DNA of 64,000 nt from Rhizobium leguminosarum (GTDB lineage: Bacteria > Pseudomonadota > Alphaproteobacteria > Rhizobiales > Rhizobiaceae), in NCBI RefSeq assembly GCF_004123835.1, contig NZ_MZMU01000012.1:1-64000 (forward strand), given 5' to 3'. A program made the translations under genes and the position numbers. Under the pieces are notes generated by a model, which was given only the letters and a program-made list of their open reading frames with translations, made no database searches and was not told the origin of the DNA. This document shows, in pieces, positions 44,931-54,470 of the stretch (position 1 is the first letter of the stretch; every line of letters begins with the position of its first letter).

Positions 44931-44988
44931 GATCGGCTCCAAGGATATTGCAAAATAAGCGCTGCTGCTGAGTTTGCCAAGGATTCCG

Positions 44989-46698
44989 TCACCCGATCAG
45001 CGCGAACTTGTCCACGTCAACCATGCCGCGGTCGGAGATCTTCAGGTGTGGAATAACCGGCAGTGGCAAGAAAGCGAGCTGGAGGAAGGGTTCCTCCAGC
45101 GTGGCGCCGAGCGCGAAGGCAGCTTTGCGCAGCTGGTGGAGCGTATCGCGGACCGTCTCATAGGGCTCGAGGCTCATCAATCCGGCGATGGGCAGGGCGA
45201 TTTCGCCGGTGACCTTGCCGTCTTCGACGACGACGAAGCCGCCCTTGATCTCGCCGAGGCGGTTTGCGGCGCGCGCCATGTCGTCCTCGCTGACGCCGAC
45301 GACGCAGATATTGTGGCTGTCATGGCCGACGGTCGAGGCGATCGCACCCTTCTTCAGGCCGAAGCCCTGGACAAAGCCGTTGGCATGGTTGCCGTTCTTG
45401 CCGTGGCGCTCGATGACGGCGACCTTGATGATATCGTTGGCAAGGTCGACCGTCGTCTCGTTGCCCCTGACAGGCAGGCGATAGCGACGATGCTCGGTGA
45501 TGATCTTGCCCGGCATGACGCCGATGACGGGCGTCTCGCCCTCGGCGACCGGGACGCCGAAATGGGCGGCGTTGACGGGCCGGGCCTTGACGCTGTCGAG
45601 GCCGATTGGGGCAACCGGTCTGCGCGAGGAAAAGAGCGCATCGGTGACGCGGCGGCCGGCTGCGAAGACCATGTCGGCACGGCAGTTCTCCAGACTGTCG
45701 AGAACCACCAGATCGGCGCGCCAGCCCGGCGCGACCAGGCCGCGGTCTTTGAGGCCGAAGGCGCGGGCGGCCGAAATCGAGGCGGCGCGGTAGATCGCCA
45801 GGGGCTCGACGCCGCTTGCGATCGACGTGCGGATCATGTGATCGAGATGGCCCTGTTCGGCGATATCGAGCGGATTGCGGTCGTCGGTGCAGAGCGCGAG
45901 GAAGGGCGAAAGCCGCTCGGTGATGATGGGGATCAGCGCGGTGAGGTCCTTTGATACCGAGCCTTCGCGCACGAGGATGTGCATGCCCTTGCGGATTTTC
46001 TCCAGCGCTTCGGCGGCGGTCGTGCATTCATGTTCGGTGCGGATGCCGGCCGAGAGGTAGCCGTTGAGGTCGTTGCCGGAAAGAAGCGGCGCGTGACCGT
46101 CGATATGGCCGCCCTGGAAGGCGTCGAGCTTGGCCATGCAGACGGGATCCTTGTGGATCACGCCGGGGAAATTCATGAATTCGGCAAGGCCGATCACCTT
46201 CGGATGATGGCGGAAGGGCAGGAGGCGCTCGATCGGCAGATCTGCACCGGAGGTTTCGAGATGTGTTGCCGGTACGCAGGAGGAGAGCTGGACGCGGATG
46301 TCCATGATCGTCTCCAGCGCGGATTCGAGGAAGAATTCGATACCCTCGGTTCCGAGCACATTGGCGATCTCGTGCGGATCGCAGATGGCGGTGGTGACGC
46401 CATAGGGCAGAACGCAGCGGTCGAATTCATGCGGTGTGACAAGCGAAGATTCGATGTGCAGATGCGTGTCGATGAAGCCCGGAACGACGATCCTGCCCGA
46501 GATATCGATCTCGGTTTCGCCCTCATAATTGCCTGAGGTGCCGACGATGCGATCGGCGCCGATCGCAATGTCCGACTGGACGAGTTCGCCGGTGACGAGA
46601 TCGAAGAAGCAGCCGCCCTTCAGCACGATATCGGCCGGTACGCGGCCGACGCCCTGGTCGATGAAACGCTCGAGTCTGCTGGTCATGGCATTGCTCAC
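44989..46698 (-). CDS. ade: Adenine deaminase
   Basis: A 569-residue Mn/Fe-dependent amidohydrolase that converts adenine to hypoxanthine. [13 protein letters not shown] near residue 73 is the metal-binding motif of this family. [11 protein letters not shown] is near 192, the active-site [10 protein letters not shown] segment near 460. Length matches bacterial Ade (about 570-600). The first codon is GTG (46698); ATG 46686 is equally possible. Hypoxanthine made here would be oxidised by XdhAB. It ends next to the toxin-antitoxin pair. Confidence 0.93.
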   Translation of the reverse strand: MSNAMTSRLERFIDQGVGRVPADIVLKGGCFFDLVTGELVQSDIAIGADRIVGTSGNYEGETEIDISGRIVVPGFIDTHLHIESSLVTPHEFDRCVLPYGVTTAICDPHEIANVLGTEGIEFFLESALETIMDIRVQLSSCVPATHLETSGADLPIERLLPFRHHPKVIGLAEFMNFPGVIHKDPVCMAKLDAFQGGHIDGHAPLLSGNDLNGYLSAGIRTEHECTTAAEALEKIRKGMHILVREGSVSKDLTALIPIITERLSPFLALCTDDRNPLDIAEQGHLDHMIRTSIASGVEPLAIYRAASISAARAFGLKDRGLVAPGWRADLVVLDSLENCRADMVFAAGRRVTDALFSSRRPVAPIGLDSVKARPVNAAHFGVPVAEGETPVIGVMPGKIITEHRRYRLPVRGNETTVDLANDIIKVAVIERHGKNGNHANGFVQGFGLKKGAIASTVGHDSHNICVVGVSEDDMARAANRLGEIKGGFVVVEDGKVTGEIALPIAGLMSLEPYETVRDTLHQLRKAAFALGATLEEPFLQLAFLPLPVIPHLKISDRGMVDVDKFALIG

Positions 46699-46760
46699 AT
46701 TACAACCGATTCCGAAACTTATAGCCGATCTGCCGCGACAAGCGAGTGCCGCAAAAGGAA

Positions 46761-46785
46761 ACCGGGCGCCACAGGGGCGCCCGGT
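46761..46785 (-). terminator. Terminator downstream of the branched-chain binding protein gene
   Basis: On the minus strand ACCGGGCGCC-CCTG-TGGCGCCCGGT-type stems form a ten-base hairpin followed by TTTCCTTTT. It lies about 20 bases after the stop at 46805. Confidence 0.8.
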
Positions 46786-46804
46786 CGGTGCGGTCAGCGA
46801 TGGC

Positions 46805-47908
46805 TTACTCGGCGGCGACGATCTTGCCGGCTTCCCACTTGTAGAGCGAGAAGCTCTGCGAGGTCAGGTCGCCGGTCTCGCCGTAGGTGACCTTGCCGAT
46901 GGCGGTCGGGATCTCCTTGCCGTCCTTCAACGCGGTCGCGACGGCTCCCGCATCCTCGGCGCTGCCGGCCTTCTCGATGCCGGCTTTCAGCACTTCGACG
47001 GCGGCATAGGCGTTGAGCGTAAAGGCCTCGGCCGGGATGTTCTTGGCGGCGAGCGCATCGGCTGCGGCCTTGGAATCAGGGCTCTTGGTGGCGTCCGAAG
47101 CGTTGGTGAAGACGGTGCCTCCTGCCGCATCCGTGCCGATTGCCCAGAATTCGGTGTTGGAAAGGCCATCGCCGCCGATGATCGTCACGTTGGCGGCGAG
47201 GTCATGCAGCTGGCGGGCGAGCAGGCCACCTTCCGGATGGTAGCCGCCGAAATAGACCACGTCGACCTTCTCGGACTTAATGCGGGTGGTGAGCGCGCTG
47301 AAGTCCTTGTCGCCAGGCGTGATCGCGTCATTGACGACTTCGGTGACGCCGCCTGCGTTCAGCGTTGCCTTGAAAGCATCGGCGAGGCCCTTGCCGTAAG
47401 CGCCCTTGTCGTTGACGATGGCGACGCGCTTGTCCTTGAAATTCTTCAGCACATATTTGGCGGCGACTTCGGCTTGCTGGTCGTCGCGGCCGCAGGTGCG
47501 CAGCACGTTGGTGAGGCCGCGCTTGGTCAGGTCGGGGGCCGTGGCGGTCGGAGTGACCATCAGCACGCCGTTTTCAGCCAGAACGTCCGAAACCGGGATT
47601 GCAACGCCCGATGTCACTGGTCCGACGACGAAGCGGATGCCGTCGCCGACGACCTTGTTGGCGGCGGAAACGCCCTGCTTCGGTTCGCCGGCATCGTCGG
47701 CCAGTTCGAGGACGACCTTCTCGCCGAGAATTCCGCCCTTCTTGTTGATCTCGTCGACGGCGGTCTGCGCACCGTTCTTCACTTGGTCGCCATAGGCGGC
47801 GACGGGGCCGGTCAGCGGCGCGATCAGGCCGATCGTGATATCGGCATGGGCAAGCGGCGCAAAGGCGAGCGACGCAACGAGGGTCGCCGTCAATGTCTTG
47901 AGGGTCAT
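46805..47908 (-). CDS. Orphan branched-chain amino-acid binding protein (LivJ/BraC-like)
   Basis: A 367-residue periplasmic-binding protein of the Leu/Ile/Val family, with a signal peptide (residues 1-22, ending PLAHA). The mature N-terminus [20 protein letters not shown] and [18 protein letters not shown] near 92 fit the family, as does the Cys-containing loop [11 protein letters not shown]. No bra permease or ATPase genes are adjacent, so it must feed a transporter encoded elsewhere. R. leguminosarum has a described orphan binding protein of this kind (BraC3). Whether this is its counterpart needs a sequence comparison. Confidence 0.88.
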   Translation of the reverse strand: MTLKTLTATLVASLAFAPLAHADITIGLIAPLTGPVAAYGDQVKNGAQTAVDEINKKGGILGEKVVLELADDAGEPKQGVSAANKVVGDGIRFVVGPVTSGVAIPVSDVLAENGVLMVTPTATAPDLTKRGLTNVLRTCGRDDQQAEVAAKYVLKNFKDKRVAIVNDKGAYGKGLADAFKATLNAGGVTEVVNDAITPGDKDFSALTTRIKSEKVDVVYFGGYHPEGGLLARQLHDLAANVTIIGGDGLSNTEFWAIGTDAAGGTVFTNASDATKSPDSKAAADALAAKNIPAEAFTLNAYAAVEVLKAGIEKAGSAEDAGAVATALKDGKEIPTAIGKVTYGETGDLTSQSFSLYKWEAGKIVAAE

Positions 47909-48392
47909 TGTCTGTCTCCTTGGATGGGGTCATTCGACCCGCGATGAGGTGCCGCGCCGGATTTTCCGGATCGTTCAACGGCCCCAGGCCGTGCCAAGGA
48001 CGATCGATATCGGCGCGATCGATGCGCCCTCCGGCCATATTTGGCTCGAATGGGCGCAACGGCAAGATTTCTAGGAATTTTGGTGAGATTCCGCAAGTTG
48101 ATAACAAAATGAAACGAAAATCGAGCCGATTCGGCACGAGATCGTCCAAAAATCATCGATCTCGGCGCAATTTTCCTATCTTTGCAGGATGCCGGTACCC
48201 GCGTCAGCGGCGCGCCGATGTACCTGCCGAATTTCGCGGAAGCTCTCTATCTGTCTGAATATTAGAATTCTGCTTTGAGATTAACACTTGATTCTACTAA
48301 TTAGAGTAGAACCATTGTTCGCGCATATATTGCTGCGATGCAAAAGAGCGGTCGACAATAAACAGAGAGATATTTCAGGAATAGAGAGCTGG
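47909..48392. other. Long gene-free gap before the HD-GYP gene
   Basis: No convincing gene is present. The half next to 47909 should hold the binding-protein promoter. From about 48240 the sequence becomes AT-rich compared with its surroundings. It carries a perfect inverted repeat TTCTACT-AATTAG-AGTAGAA at 48292-48311, about 80 bases before the HD-GYP start, which is a candidate operator or promoter element. Confidence 0.5.
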
Positions 48393-49307
48393 ATGCTCAA
48401 GCGGGTCGAAGCCAGACAGGTGCGCACCGGAATGTTTGTAGAGGCGATCGAGGGTGCCTGGCAGGATCCTCTTCTGTCTAAACGAAGATTTCTGCTGCGC
48501 CGTGAAATCGATGCCCAGAAGCTTCGCAAAAGCGGCATGACAGGCGTGATCATCAACACCAGCAGAGGCCTCGACATCGACGGCCTGCCAGGTGGCAATA
48601 TCGAGATTGACACCAAGGCGGCACGCGAGACCATCCAGAAATCCATGCAGGTGCTGGAAAGCGTTTTCGGTCGACTCCAGCATGGCGATGGGATCAGCGT
48701 CGATCAGGTGGCGCCTGTGATTTCCTCTGTCTCCAAGTCTATCGATCAGAATCCCACGGTCTTTCTGAGCGTTACGCGTCTGAAATCCAAGGACGAGGCG
48801 ACGTTCCTGCATTCGATTTCGGTGAGTGCGCTGATGATCCTGTTCAGCCGTCATCTCGGACTTGACGAGACGACTGTTCAGATGCTCGGCACAGCGGGAT
48901 TGCTGCACGACGTCGGCAAGCTCGAAATTCCGCTCGAGATACTCAACAAGGAAGGCCCCCTGGACGAGGACGAGATCAAGATGATCCGCGACCATCCGGA
49001 AAAGGGACACGCAATCCTGTCGCGCCAGGAAGGCATGGCGGAGATCGTTCTCGACGTTTGCCTCAACCATCATGAGCGTATCGACGGCAAGGGCTATCCT
49101 CGCAAGCTTTCCGAGACGCAGGTCAGCCTCCATGCGCGTATTGCTGCGATTTGCGACGTCTATGACGCCATCACCTCCGTGCGGCCGTACAGGGCGCCAT
49201 GGAGCGCGAGCCAAGCACTGAAATGGATGCTTGGTAACGAAGGGCATTTCGATCGCCGGCTCTTGAAGAAATTCGCCCTCTGCCTTTCCGTCGCCGCCTT
49301 GACCTGA
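48393..49307 (+). CDS. HD-GYP domain protein (cyclic-di-GMP phosphodiesterase type)
   Basis: About 304 residues. The N-terminal DUF3391 region (residues 1-95, starting MLKRVEARQVRTGMFVEAI) is followed by an HD-GYP domain. Its motifs are HSISVSALM (131), LLHDVGKLEIP (168), DHPEKGHAIL (198) and NHHERIDGKGYP (222). All expected metal ligands and the GYP loop are there, so it is probably an active c-di-GMP phosphodiesterase. It ends abruptly after GHFDRRLLKKFALCLS. Family members usually continue with a further conserved strand region, so the C-terminus may be truncated. ATG 48393 is chosen on family alignment. Confidence 0.82.
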   Translation: MLKRVEARQVRTGMFVEAIEGAWQDPLLSKRRFLLRREIDAQKLRKSGMTGVIINTSRGLDIDGLPGGNIEIDTKAARETIQKSMQVLESVFGRLQHGDGISVDQVAPVISSVSKSIDQNPTVFLSVTRLKSKDEATFLHSISVSALMILFSRHLGLDETTVQMLGTAGLLHDVGKLEIPLEILNKEGPLDEDEIKMIRDHPEKGHAILSRQEGMAEIVLDVCLNHHERIDGKGYPRKLSETQVSLHARIAAICDVYDAITSVRPYRAPWSASQALKWMLGNEGHFDRRLLKKFALCLSVAALT

Positions 49308-49348
49308 GGTCTATCTAGCTTCGCAACAAAAGGGTCTGCGCGGACTTA

Positions 49349-49386
49349 CAGCGGTGCGCGTCTTTTCAGACGCGCGGCGCTGTAGC
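49349..49386. repeat. Short palindrome after the HD-GYP gene
   Basis: ACAGCGGTGCGCGTCT and AGACGCGCGGCGCTGT pair imperfectly. This resembles the AGAGCG...CGCTCT module seen at 28710-28750 with altered arms. It separates the converging HD-GYP and aminotransferase genes. Confidence 0.6.
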
Positions 49387-49431
49387 ACTTTGAAGTGCTG
49401 CGTGCCCTTTTGCCGGAAACTTCAGAGCTTC

Positions 49432-50757
49432 TCAGATATTGTTCTGCAGGATCGTCCGCAGCTTGCCGAAGAGCTCGTCGATATGGTGCTTCTCGATGAT
49501 CAGCGGCGGGGAGAGCGCGATGATATCGCCGGTGGTGCGGATCAGCAGGCCGCTTTCATAGGCTTTCAGGAAAGCGGTGAAGGCGCGCTTGGTGGGCTCG
49601 CCGGCGATCGGATCGAGTTCGATCGCGCCGATCAGGCCGGTGTTCCTGATGTCGATGACATTGGGGCAATCCTTCAGCGAATGCAGTGCGTCGGCCCAGT
49701 AATCGGAAAGCTCGGCAGCGCGTGTCAGCAGGCCCTCTTCCTTGTAGGTGTCGAGCGTGGCGAGTGCAGCGGCGGAAGCGATCGGGTTGCCGGAATAGGT
49801 GTAGCCGTGGAAGAATTCGATCATGTGCTCCGGGCCGTTCATGAAGGCATCATGGATCTCGGAGGTGACGAAGACGGCGCCCATCGGAATGACGCCGTTG
49901 GTCAGTCCCTTGGCGGCGGTGATCATGTCGGGCTTGACGGCGTAATATTGCGCGGCAAAGGGGGCGCCGAGGCGGCCGAAGCCGGTGATGACCTCGTCGA
50001 AGATCAGAAGGATGCCGTGCTTGGTGCAGATCTCGCGCAGCTTCTGCAGGTAGCCCTTCGGCGGGATCAGAACGCCGGTGGAGCCTGCAACCGGCTCGAC
50101 GATGACGGCGGCGACGGTGGAGGCGTCATGCAGGGTGACGATGCGCTCGAGTTCGGTGGCGATGTCGCCGCCATGCTCGGGCTCGCCGCGGGTGAAGTTG
50201 TTCTTGCCGGGCTGGTGGGTGTGCGGCATGTGATCGACGCCGGTCAGAAGCGTGCCGAACATCTTGCGATTAGTGACGATGCCGCCGACGGAGATGCCGC
50301 CGAAATTGACGCCGTGATAGCCGCGCTCCCGGCCGATCAGGCGGAAGCGTGATCCATTCCCCTTCACACGGTGATAGGCGAGAGCCACCTTGAGCGCGGT
50401 CTCGACGGATTCGGAACCGGAATTGGTGTAGAGAACGTGGTTCAGGCCTTCGGGGGCGATGTCGACCAGGCGGTTTGCCAGTTCGAAGGCCTTGGGGTGG
50501 CCGAGCTGGAAGGCCGGTGCGTAGTCGAGCTCGCCGGCCTGCTCGCGGATCGCCTCGGTGATCTTCGGGCGGCAGTGGCCGGCATTGACGCACCAGAGGC
50601 CAGCCGTGCCGTCCAGCACCTGACGGCCGTCATGGGTCGTATAGTACATGTCCTTGGCGCCGACGAACAAACGCGGCTCCTTCTTGAACTGGCGATTTGC
50701 CGTAAACGGCATCCAGAAGGCGCGAAGATCGTTCGGTGCATTGAGGCGATTGGACAT
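49432..50757 (-). CDS. Class-III omega-amino acid:pyruvate aminotransferase
   Basis: A 442-residue PLP enzyme. The N-terminus LRAFWMPFTANRQFKKEPRL is that of beta-alanine/omega-amino acid--pyruvate aminotransferases. NSGSESVETALKVAL binds the cofactor phosphate near residue 108. DEVITGFGRLG near 255 has the ring-stacking Asp, and TAAKGLTNGVIPMG near 285 has the Schiff-base Lys. It moves an amino group from beta-alanine or other omega-amines to pyruvate. ATG 50757 follows a GGAGAACAGC site. It appears monocistronic. Confidence 0.9.
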   Translation of the reverse strand: MSNRLNAPNDLRAFWMPFTANRQFKKEPRLFVGAKDMYYTTHDGRQVLDGTAGLWCVNAGHCRPKITEAIREQAGELDYAPAFQLGHPKAFELANRLVDIAPEGLNHVLYTNSGSESVETALKVALAYHRVKGNGSRFRLIGRERGYHGVNFGGISVGGIVTNRKMFGTLLTGVDHMPHTHQPGKNNFTRGEPEHGGDIATELERIVTLHDASTVAAVIVEPVAGSTGVLIPPKGYLQKLREICTKHGILLIFDEVITGFGRLGAPFAAQYYAVKPDMITAAKGLTNGVIPMGAVFVTSEIHDAFMNGPEHMIEFFHGYTYSGNPIASAAALATLDTYKEEGLLTRAAELSDYWADALHSLKDCPNVIDIRNTGLIGAIELDPIAGEPTKRAFTAFLKAYESGLLIRTTGDIIALSPPLIIEKHHIDELFGKLRTILQNNI

Positions 50758-51048
50758 GCTGTTCTCCTGGCCGCCGACGGCCATTTCCCGGGGCTTCACG
50801 CCCATATTTTTACTGCCCGGTCAAATTATCAGGGCTTCCCAAGGCGTCAACGGGAAAAGTCCCCAGAGCCCCTCCTGACAGAAGGCTCAACTTGCTTAGA
50901 TCAATCCGGAAATATCCAGGGTCAGGCACTGCAAGCTGCCCGTCATCAATCCTTTGCCTCGGCTTGCTACAAAAACCGATGGCTCGCAGGGCGCAATTGC
51001 ATTTCATCAATTCACTGAAATAAAACGATATTTCGATCGGAGATACTG

Positions 51049-53026
51049 ATGTCTGACCGCCAGAAGACAAGGGCGCGCCCCACGCGGCGCCATGCATTCG
51101 CGCCAAGTTATGGCGCCATTCTCGAAGAGGGCGTTCGCCGCCGCAGCGTGCTCAAGGGCTTTCTCGCAGCGATGGGCGCTGCGGCACTTTCGCCGGCGCT
51201 CGGAACCGCGCATGCCGAGGCTGCCGATTCCAGCCTGACGTTCCCTCCCGGAACTCAAGCGCGTGCGCGATACCGCCGACCACTGGCCAGAGGGCTATGA
51301 GCGCCAGATCCTGGCGCGCTGGGGTGATGCACTGTTTGCCGACAGCCCGGAATTCGATATCGCGACTCTGGACGGCAAGGCGGCGGAGCGACAGTTCGGC
51401 TACAACAACGACTTCACGCAGTTTCTGCCGCTGCCCTAGGGCGAGAAGAGTTCCGACCATGGGCTGATGGTCGTCAGTCATGAATATGCAACGCCTTTCC
51501 TGATGTTTCCCGGCCTGACCGACGAAAACTACCGCGAGAAGCTGACGGACAATCAGATCCGCGCCATCATGGCCGCCCTCGGCGTCTCGATCTTCGAAGC
51601 GAAAAAGACGGACGGCAAATGGGCGATCGTCAGGGACGGCAGATACAATCGCCGTATCCATATGAGCACCGAGATCGGCATCTCCGGTCCGGCTGCAGGC
51701 GACGACCGCCTGAAGACCAAGGCCGATCCGACCGGCATGGTCGTGTTCGGCACGATCTCGAACTGCAATGGCGGAATTACCCCCTGGGGCACGATGCTTT
51801 CGGGCGAGGAAGGCGCGATGGATGTCTTCGCCGGCGACTACAAGACGCTGGCGAACCAGGAACTGGCCGAGCGCCAGGGCTGGGATGAGGACGAGAACGA
51901 CATCTATTCCGTCAGCCGCGTCGAGCCGCGCTTCAAGTTCGAGGAAGAACCGAACGAATGGATGCGTTTCGACTGGGTGGTCGAGATCGACCCATTCGAT
52001 CCGACGGCAAAGCCGGTCAAGCGCACCGCGCTCGGCCGCATGACGCATGAAGGCGCGCAGTGTTGCGTCGCCCCTGACGGCCGCGTGGTTGTTTTCATGG
52101 GCGATGACGACGACTTCGAATATATCTACCGCTTCGTCACCCGCGATCCTTGGAACCCGAACGATCGCGCCGCCAACAAGGATCTGCTCGACCACGGCAC
52201 GCTGTCGGTCGCCAAGTTCGAAAGCGACGGCACGATGCGCTGGATCCCGCTTCGTGCGGGCGAGGGGCCGCTGACGGCGGAAGCTGGATTCAAGAGCCAG
52301 GCCGACGTCGTGCTGGCGACGCGCACTGCGGCCGATCTCGTCGGTGCCACGCCGATGGACGCGCCGGAAGGCTTCATCCCGCATCTCGGCACCGGCAAGC
52401 TTTACGTCGCCATGACGGAGAACGAGGACCGGCTGCCGAAGGGTGAGGGCGACGACGAGAAGGAGATGGTCAACATCGCCAATCCGCGCGGCCCCAACCC
52501 GCATGGCCACCTGCTGGAACTCGCAGCACCCGGAGGTCCCGAAAAACCGGATTATGCAGCCGACAGCTTCAAATGGGACGTGTTCATTCTCTGCGGCGAT
52601 CCTGCCAAGACCGAGGATCAGGCGATGTTCCATCCGGCCACGACCTCCGCCGGCTGGTTCACCGACCCCGACAATCTCGCCGTCGATCCGGTCGGGCGCC
52701 TCTGGGTCACCACCGACGGCCCGCCGCCGGAAGGCATTGCCGATTCCGTCTATGTGATGGATACCGAAGGCCCGGGTCGTGCGTTGCCGAAACTGTTCTA
52801 TATTGCGCCCGTCGGTTCGGAAGCCTGTTCGCCGACCTTCACCCCGGACGGCAGCAGCGTCTTCCTCTCGGTCCAGCATCCGGGCGAATTGCGGATGGCC
52901 GACAACGAGGATGCGACCTCGATGGAGGATGCAGGCACCAACTGGCCGGACTTCAAGTCCAGCATGCCTGCCCGTCCGTCGCTGGTGGTGCTGAGCCGCA
53001 TCAACAACGACGTGGTCGGCAGTTAA
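51049..53026 (+). pseudogene. phoX: phoX-type alkaline phosphatase (DUF839), two lesions
   Basis: A PhoX-family secreted phosphatase gene. Its first part codes a twin-arginine signal (RRRSVLKGFLAAMGAAALSPAL). Its second part codes the DUF839 beta-propeller with NCNGGITPWGTMLSGEE and YGRMTHEGA-like Ca/Fe-binding loops. The frames do not join. A one-base insertion near 51241-51249 (TTCCCTCCC) shifts the frame, and an in-frame TAG stands at 51437-51439, between LPLP and GEKSSDHGLMVVSHEYATP. Both would have to be repaired to give a product of about 658 residues. The 3' two thirds are otherwise open and well kept, which suggests recent loss. Confidence 0.8.
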
Positions 53027-53027
53027 A

Positions 53028-53076
53028 GCAATTCCGGCAAAAGTGCGCGGCAGTTTTACGTCTGGAATTGCGCTAA
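53028..53076. repeat. AAAGCAATTCC palindromic repeat after phoX
   Basis: AAAGCAATTCCGG pairs with TCTGGAATTGCGCT around a central GTGCGCGGCAGTTTTAC. It is the same family as 16790-16892, here in a shorter form. Confidence 0.7.
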
Positions 53077-53256
53077 AAAGATCGATTGCGGGACGGGAGC
53101 TCCGGCGCGACCGGGTTGCCATTCCAAAAGCACGACCGGCAAATCGCAAATTTGCCGGTCGTGCCATAAGGTTCACGTGCTGAAATATCGTTGCCAAGCC
53201 TCCGGGAACATTCCCTTGCAGCATGGCATCGGCCGACATTCATGTCAGCGCTATCA

Positions 53257-53574
53257 TCAAGCGGCGGATCTGTTCCGGTTCTGCACGAGGTAGATGTCTT
53301 CGAGCGTTGCCAAGATCTTCATGACCGGCTCGGAGGTGCTCGAATAATAGATGGTTTGTGCGTCCCGGCGGGTCTTGACCAGCTTTTGGGCGCGCAGTTT
53401 CGACAGGTGCTGAGAGAGAGCCGACTGGCTGAGCCCGACTTGCGTCGCAAGCACGCCGACGGCCACTTCGCCCTTCACGAGGCTACACAGGATCAGCAAT
53501 CTCTTCGGGTTTGCCATGGCCGACAATAAAGCTGCCGCCACGTTCGTGTGATCGGCCAAATCAGAGGTTTCCAT
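53257..53574 (-). CDS. NolR-like ArsR-family regulator
   Basis: A 105-residue winged-helix repressor. The core (LSAMANPKRLLILCSLVKGE, VGLSQSALSQHLSKLRAQ, TRRDAQTIYYSS) is very close to NolR, the global regulator of nodulation and growth genes in Sinorhizobium and Rhizobium. The typical ArsR metal-binding Cys pair is absent. Rhizobia have several NolR paralogues. This one is shorter at the C-terminus than S. meliloti NolR, so I do not give it the name. An imperfect palindrome lies 107 bases upstream. Confidence 0.85.
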   Translation of the reverse strand: METSDLADHTNVAAALLSAMANPKRLLILCSLVKGEVAVGVLATQVGLSQSALSQHLSKLRAQKLVKTRRDAQTIYYSSTSEPVMKILATLEDIYLVQNRNRSAA

Positions 53575-53680
53575 ATGTTATCTTCCTAATGCGAAACGTA
53601 CATCAAGCGTGTTGGCGCAGGCCGCCAGCCGGGATTTTGACTGACATCAAAAACTAGCAACTGGGCTCGAAGATTGTATA

Positions 53681-53697
53681 TACCTAAATTTAAGGTA
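53681..53697. promoter_or_regulatory. Palindrome upstream of the NolR-like gene
   Basis: TACCT-AAATTTA-AGGTA is an inverted repeat 107 bases before the NolR-like start. It spans the stop codon of the HugZ-like gene. An AT-rich core of this kind fits an ArsR/NolR operator, possibly autoregulatory. Confidence 0.4.
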
Positions 53698-54439
53698 TCG
53701 AGTATGCTATTTTAGATATGTTTGAACAAATGTGATCGACATCCACAGCGAGGGTTTCGAACTCGTATCGCAGCAGAAAATCGCCGGAAATCATGTCGAA
53801 ACCTGAGGGATCGATACCACAAATGCGCCAAGAACCCGATTCCGGCGCCTTTAGCCTGATAGCGAGGCTTTCCTCCACATCGGGGTGACGTTCTACTAAA
53901 TCTCGCACTGCTTCTGTTGCCCCCGCGGCAATCTCCTCATTCGCGGCCGACTGGATTATGAGATCGTTCCCATCGAGTTGGTAGGCGCGGCCGAAGCCGC
54001 CATTGAGGCTGGCCTGTTCCGGCTTGAGTCGGAAGAACAGGAAATCAGGAAAGTCGATATAAAGCTTCGCCTTGGTGTGGCGAGCGAGAAAGCGCGTGTG
54101 GATGCGCTCGTAGAATGCATTGCCGCGCTCGATAGGTTCTGCCACGCACTGGGTCGTCAGACGAGGATAGGCGAGGGGATCGCCCTTGCCGGGCTCGCCG
54201 GTCAGGAGCGAGGCGCGCCGGTCTTTGGCGAGCGCCCTGGTATGGGCCGACAGCTGCGAAACCAGGATGACCGGCGTGCCGTCGATATCAGTGGCGACGA
54301 GCACGCGGCTGGCGGAGGGAAAGCCGGTCTCGGGGTCGAGAACGGCAATCGCCGCGTGCCGGGCGGAGCGCAGAAGCACGCGGGCAAGCTTGCGGGCATC
54401 GTCGTCGGTTTCGCGTAGGGGGGAAGGCTGATCTTTCAT
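53690..54439 (-). CDS. HugZ-like heme/flavin-binding PPOX-fold protein
   Basis: A 249-residue protein with a pyridoxamine-5-phosphate-oxidase-like beta barrel (residues 20-165, DDARKLARVLLRSARHAAIA, then PLAYPRLTTQCVAEP) and a C-terminal DUF2470-like part (ICGIDPSGFDMISGDFLLR). This two-part layout is that of HugZ/HutZ heme-utilisation proteins. No heme-uptake genes are next to it. It is 31 bases after choV on the same strand and may be cotranscribed. ATG 54439 aligns with the family. The longer frame reads into choV antisense. Confidence 0.75.
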   Translation of the reverse strand: MKDQPSPLRETDDDARKLARVLLRSARHAAIAVLDPETGFPSASRVLVATDIDGTPVILVSQLSAHTRALAKDRRASLLTGEPGKGDPLAYPRLTTQCVAEPIERGNAFYERIHTRFLARHTKAKLYIDFPDFLFFRLKPEQASLNGGFGRAYQLDGNDLIIQSAANEEIAAGATEAVRDLVERHPDVEESLAIRLKAPESGSWRICGIDPSGFDMISGDFLLRYEFETLAVDVDHICSNISKIAYSIP

Positions 54440-54470
54440 ATCCGCTTTGTGGCAAAGCGGATGGAAAACA

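Noticed and set aside
50758..51048. Pho box upstream of phoX
   Set aside because: CCGTCATCAA near 50940 is only a partial half-site. No tandem 11-base direct repeat was found.
51152..53239. 695-codon minus-strand frame opposite phoX
   Set aside because: Although longer than the broken phoX pieces, it has no domain, while the plus strand clearly encodes a Tat signal and DUF839.
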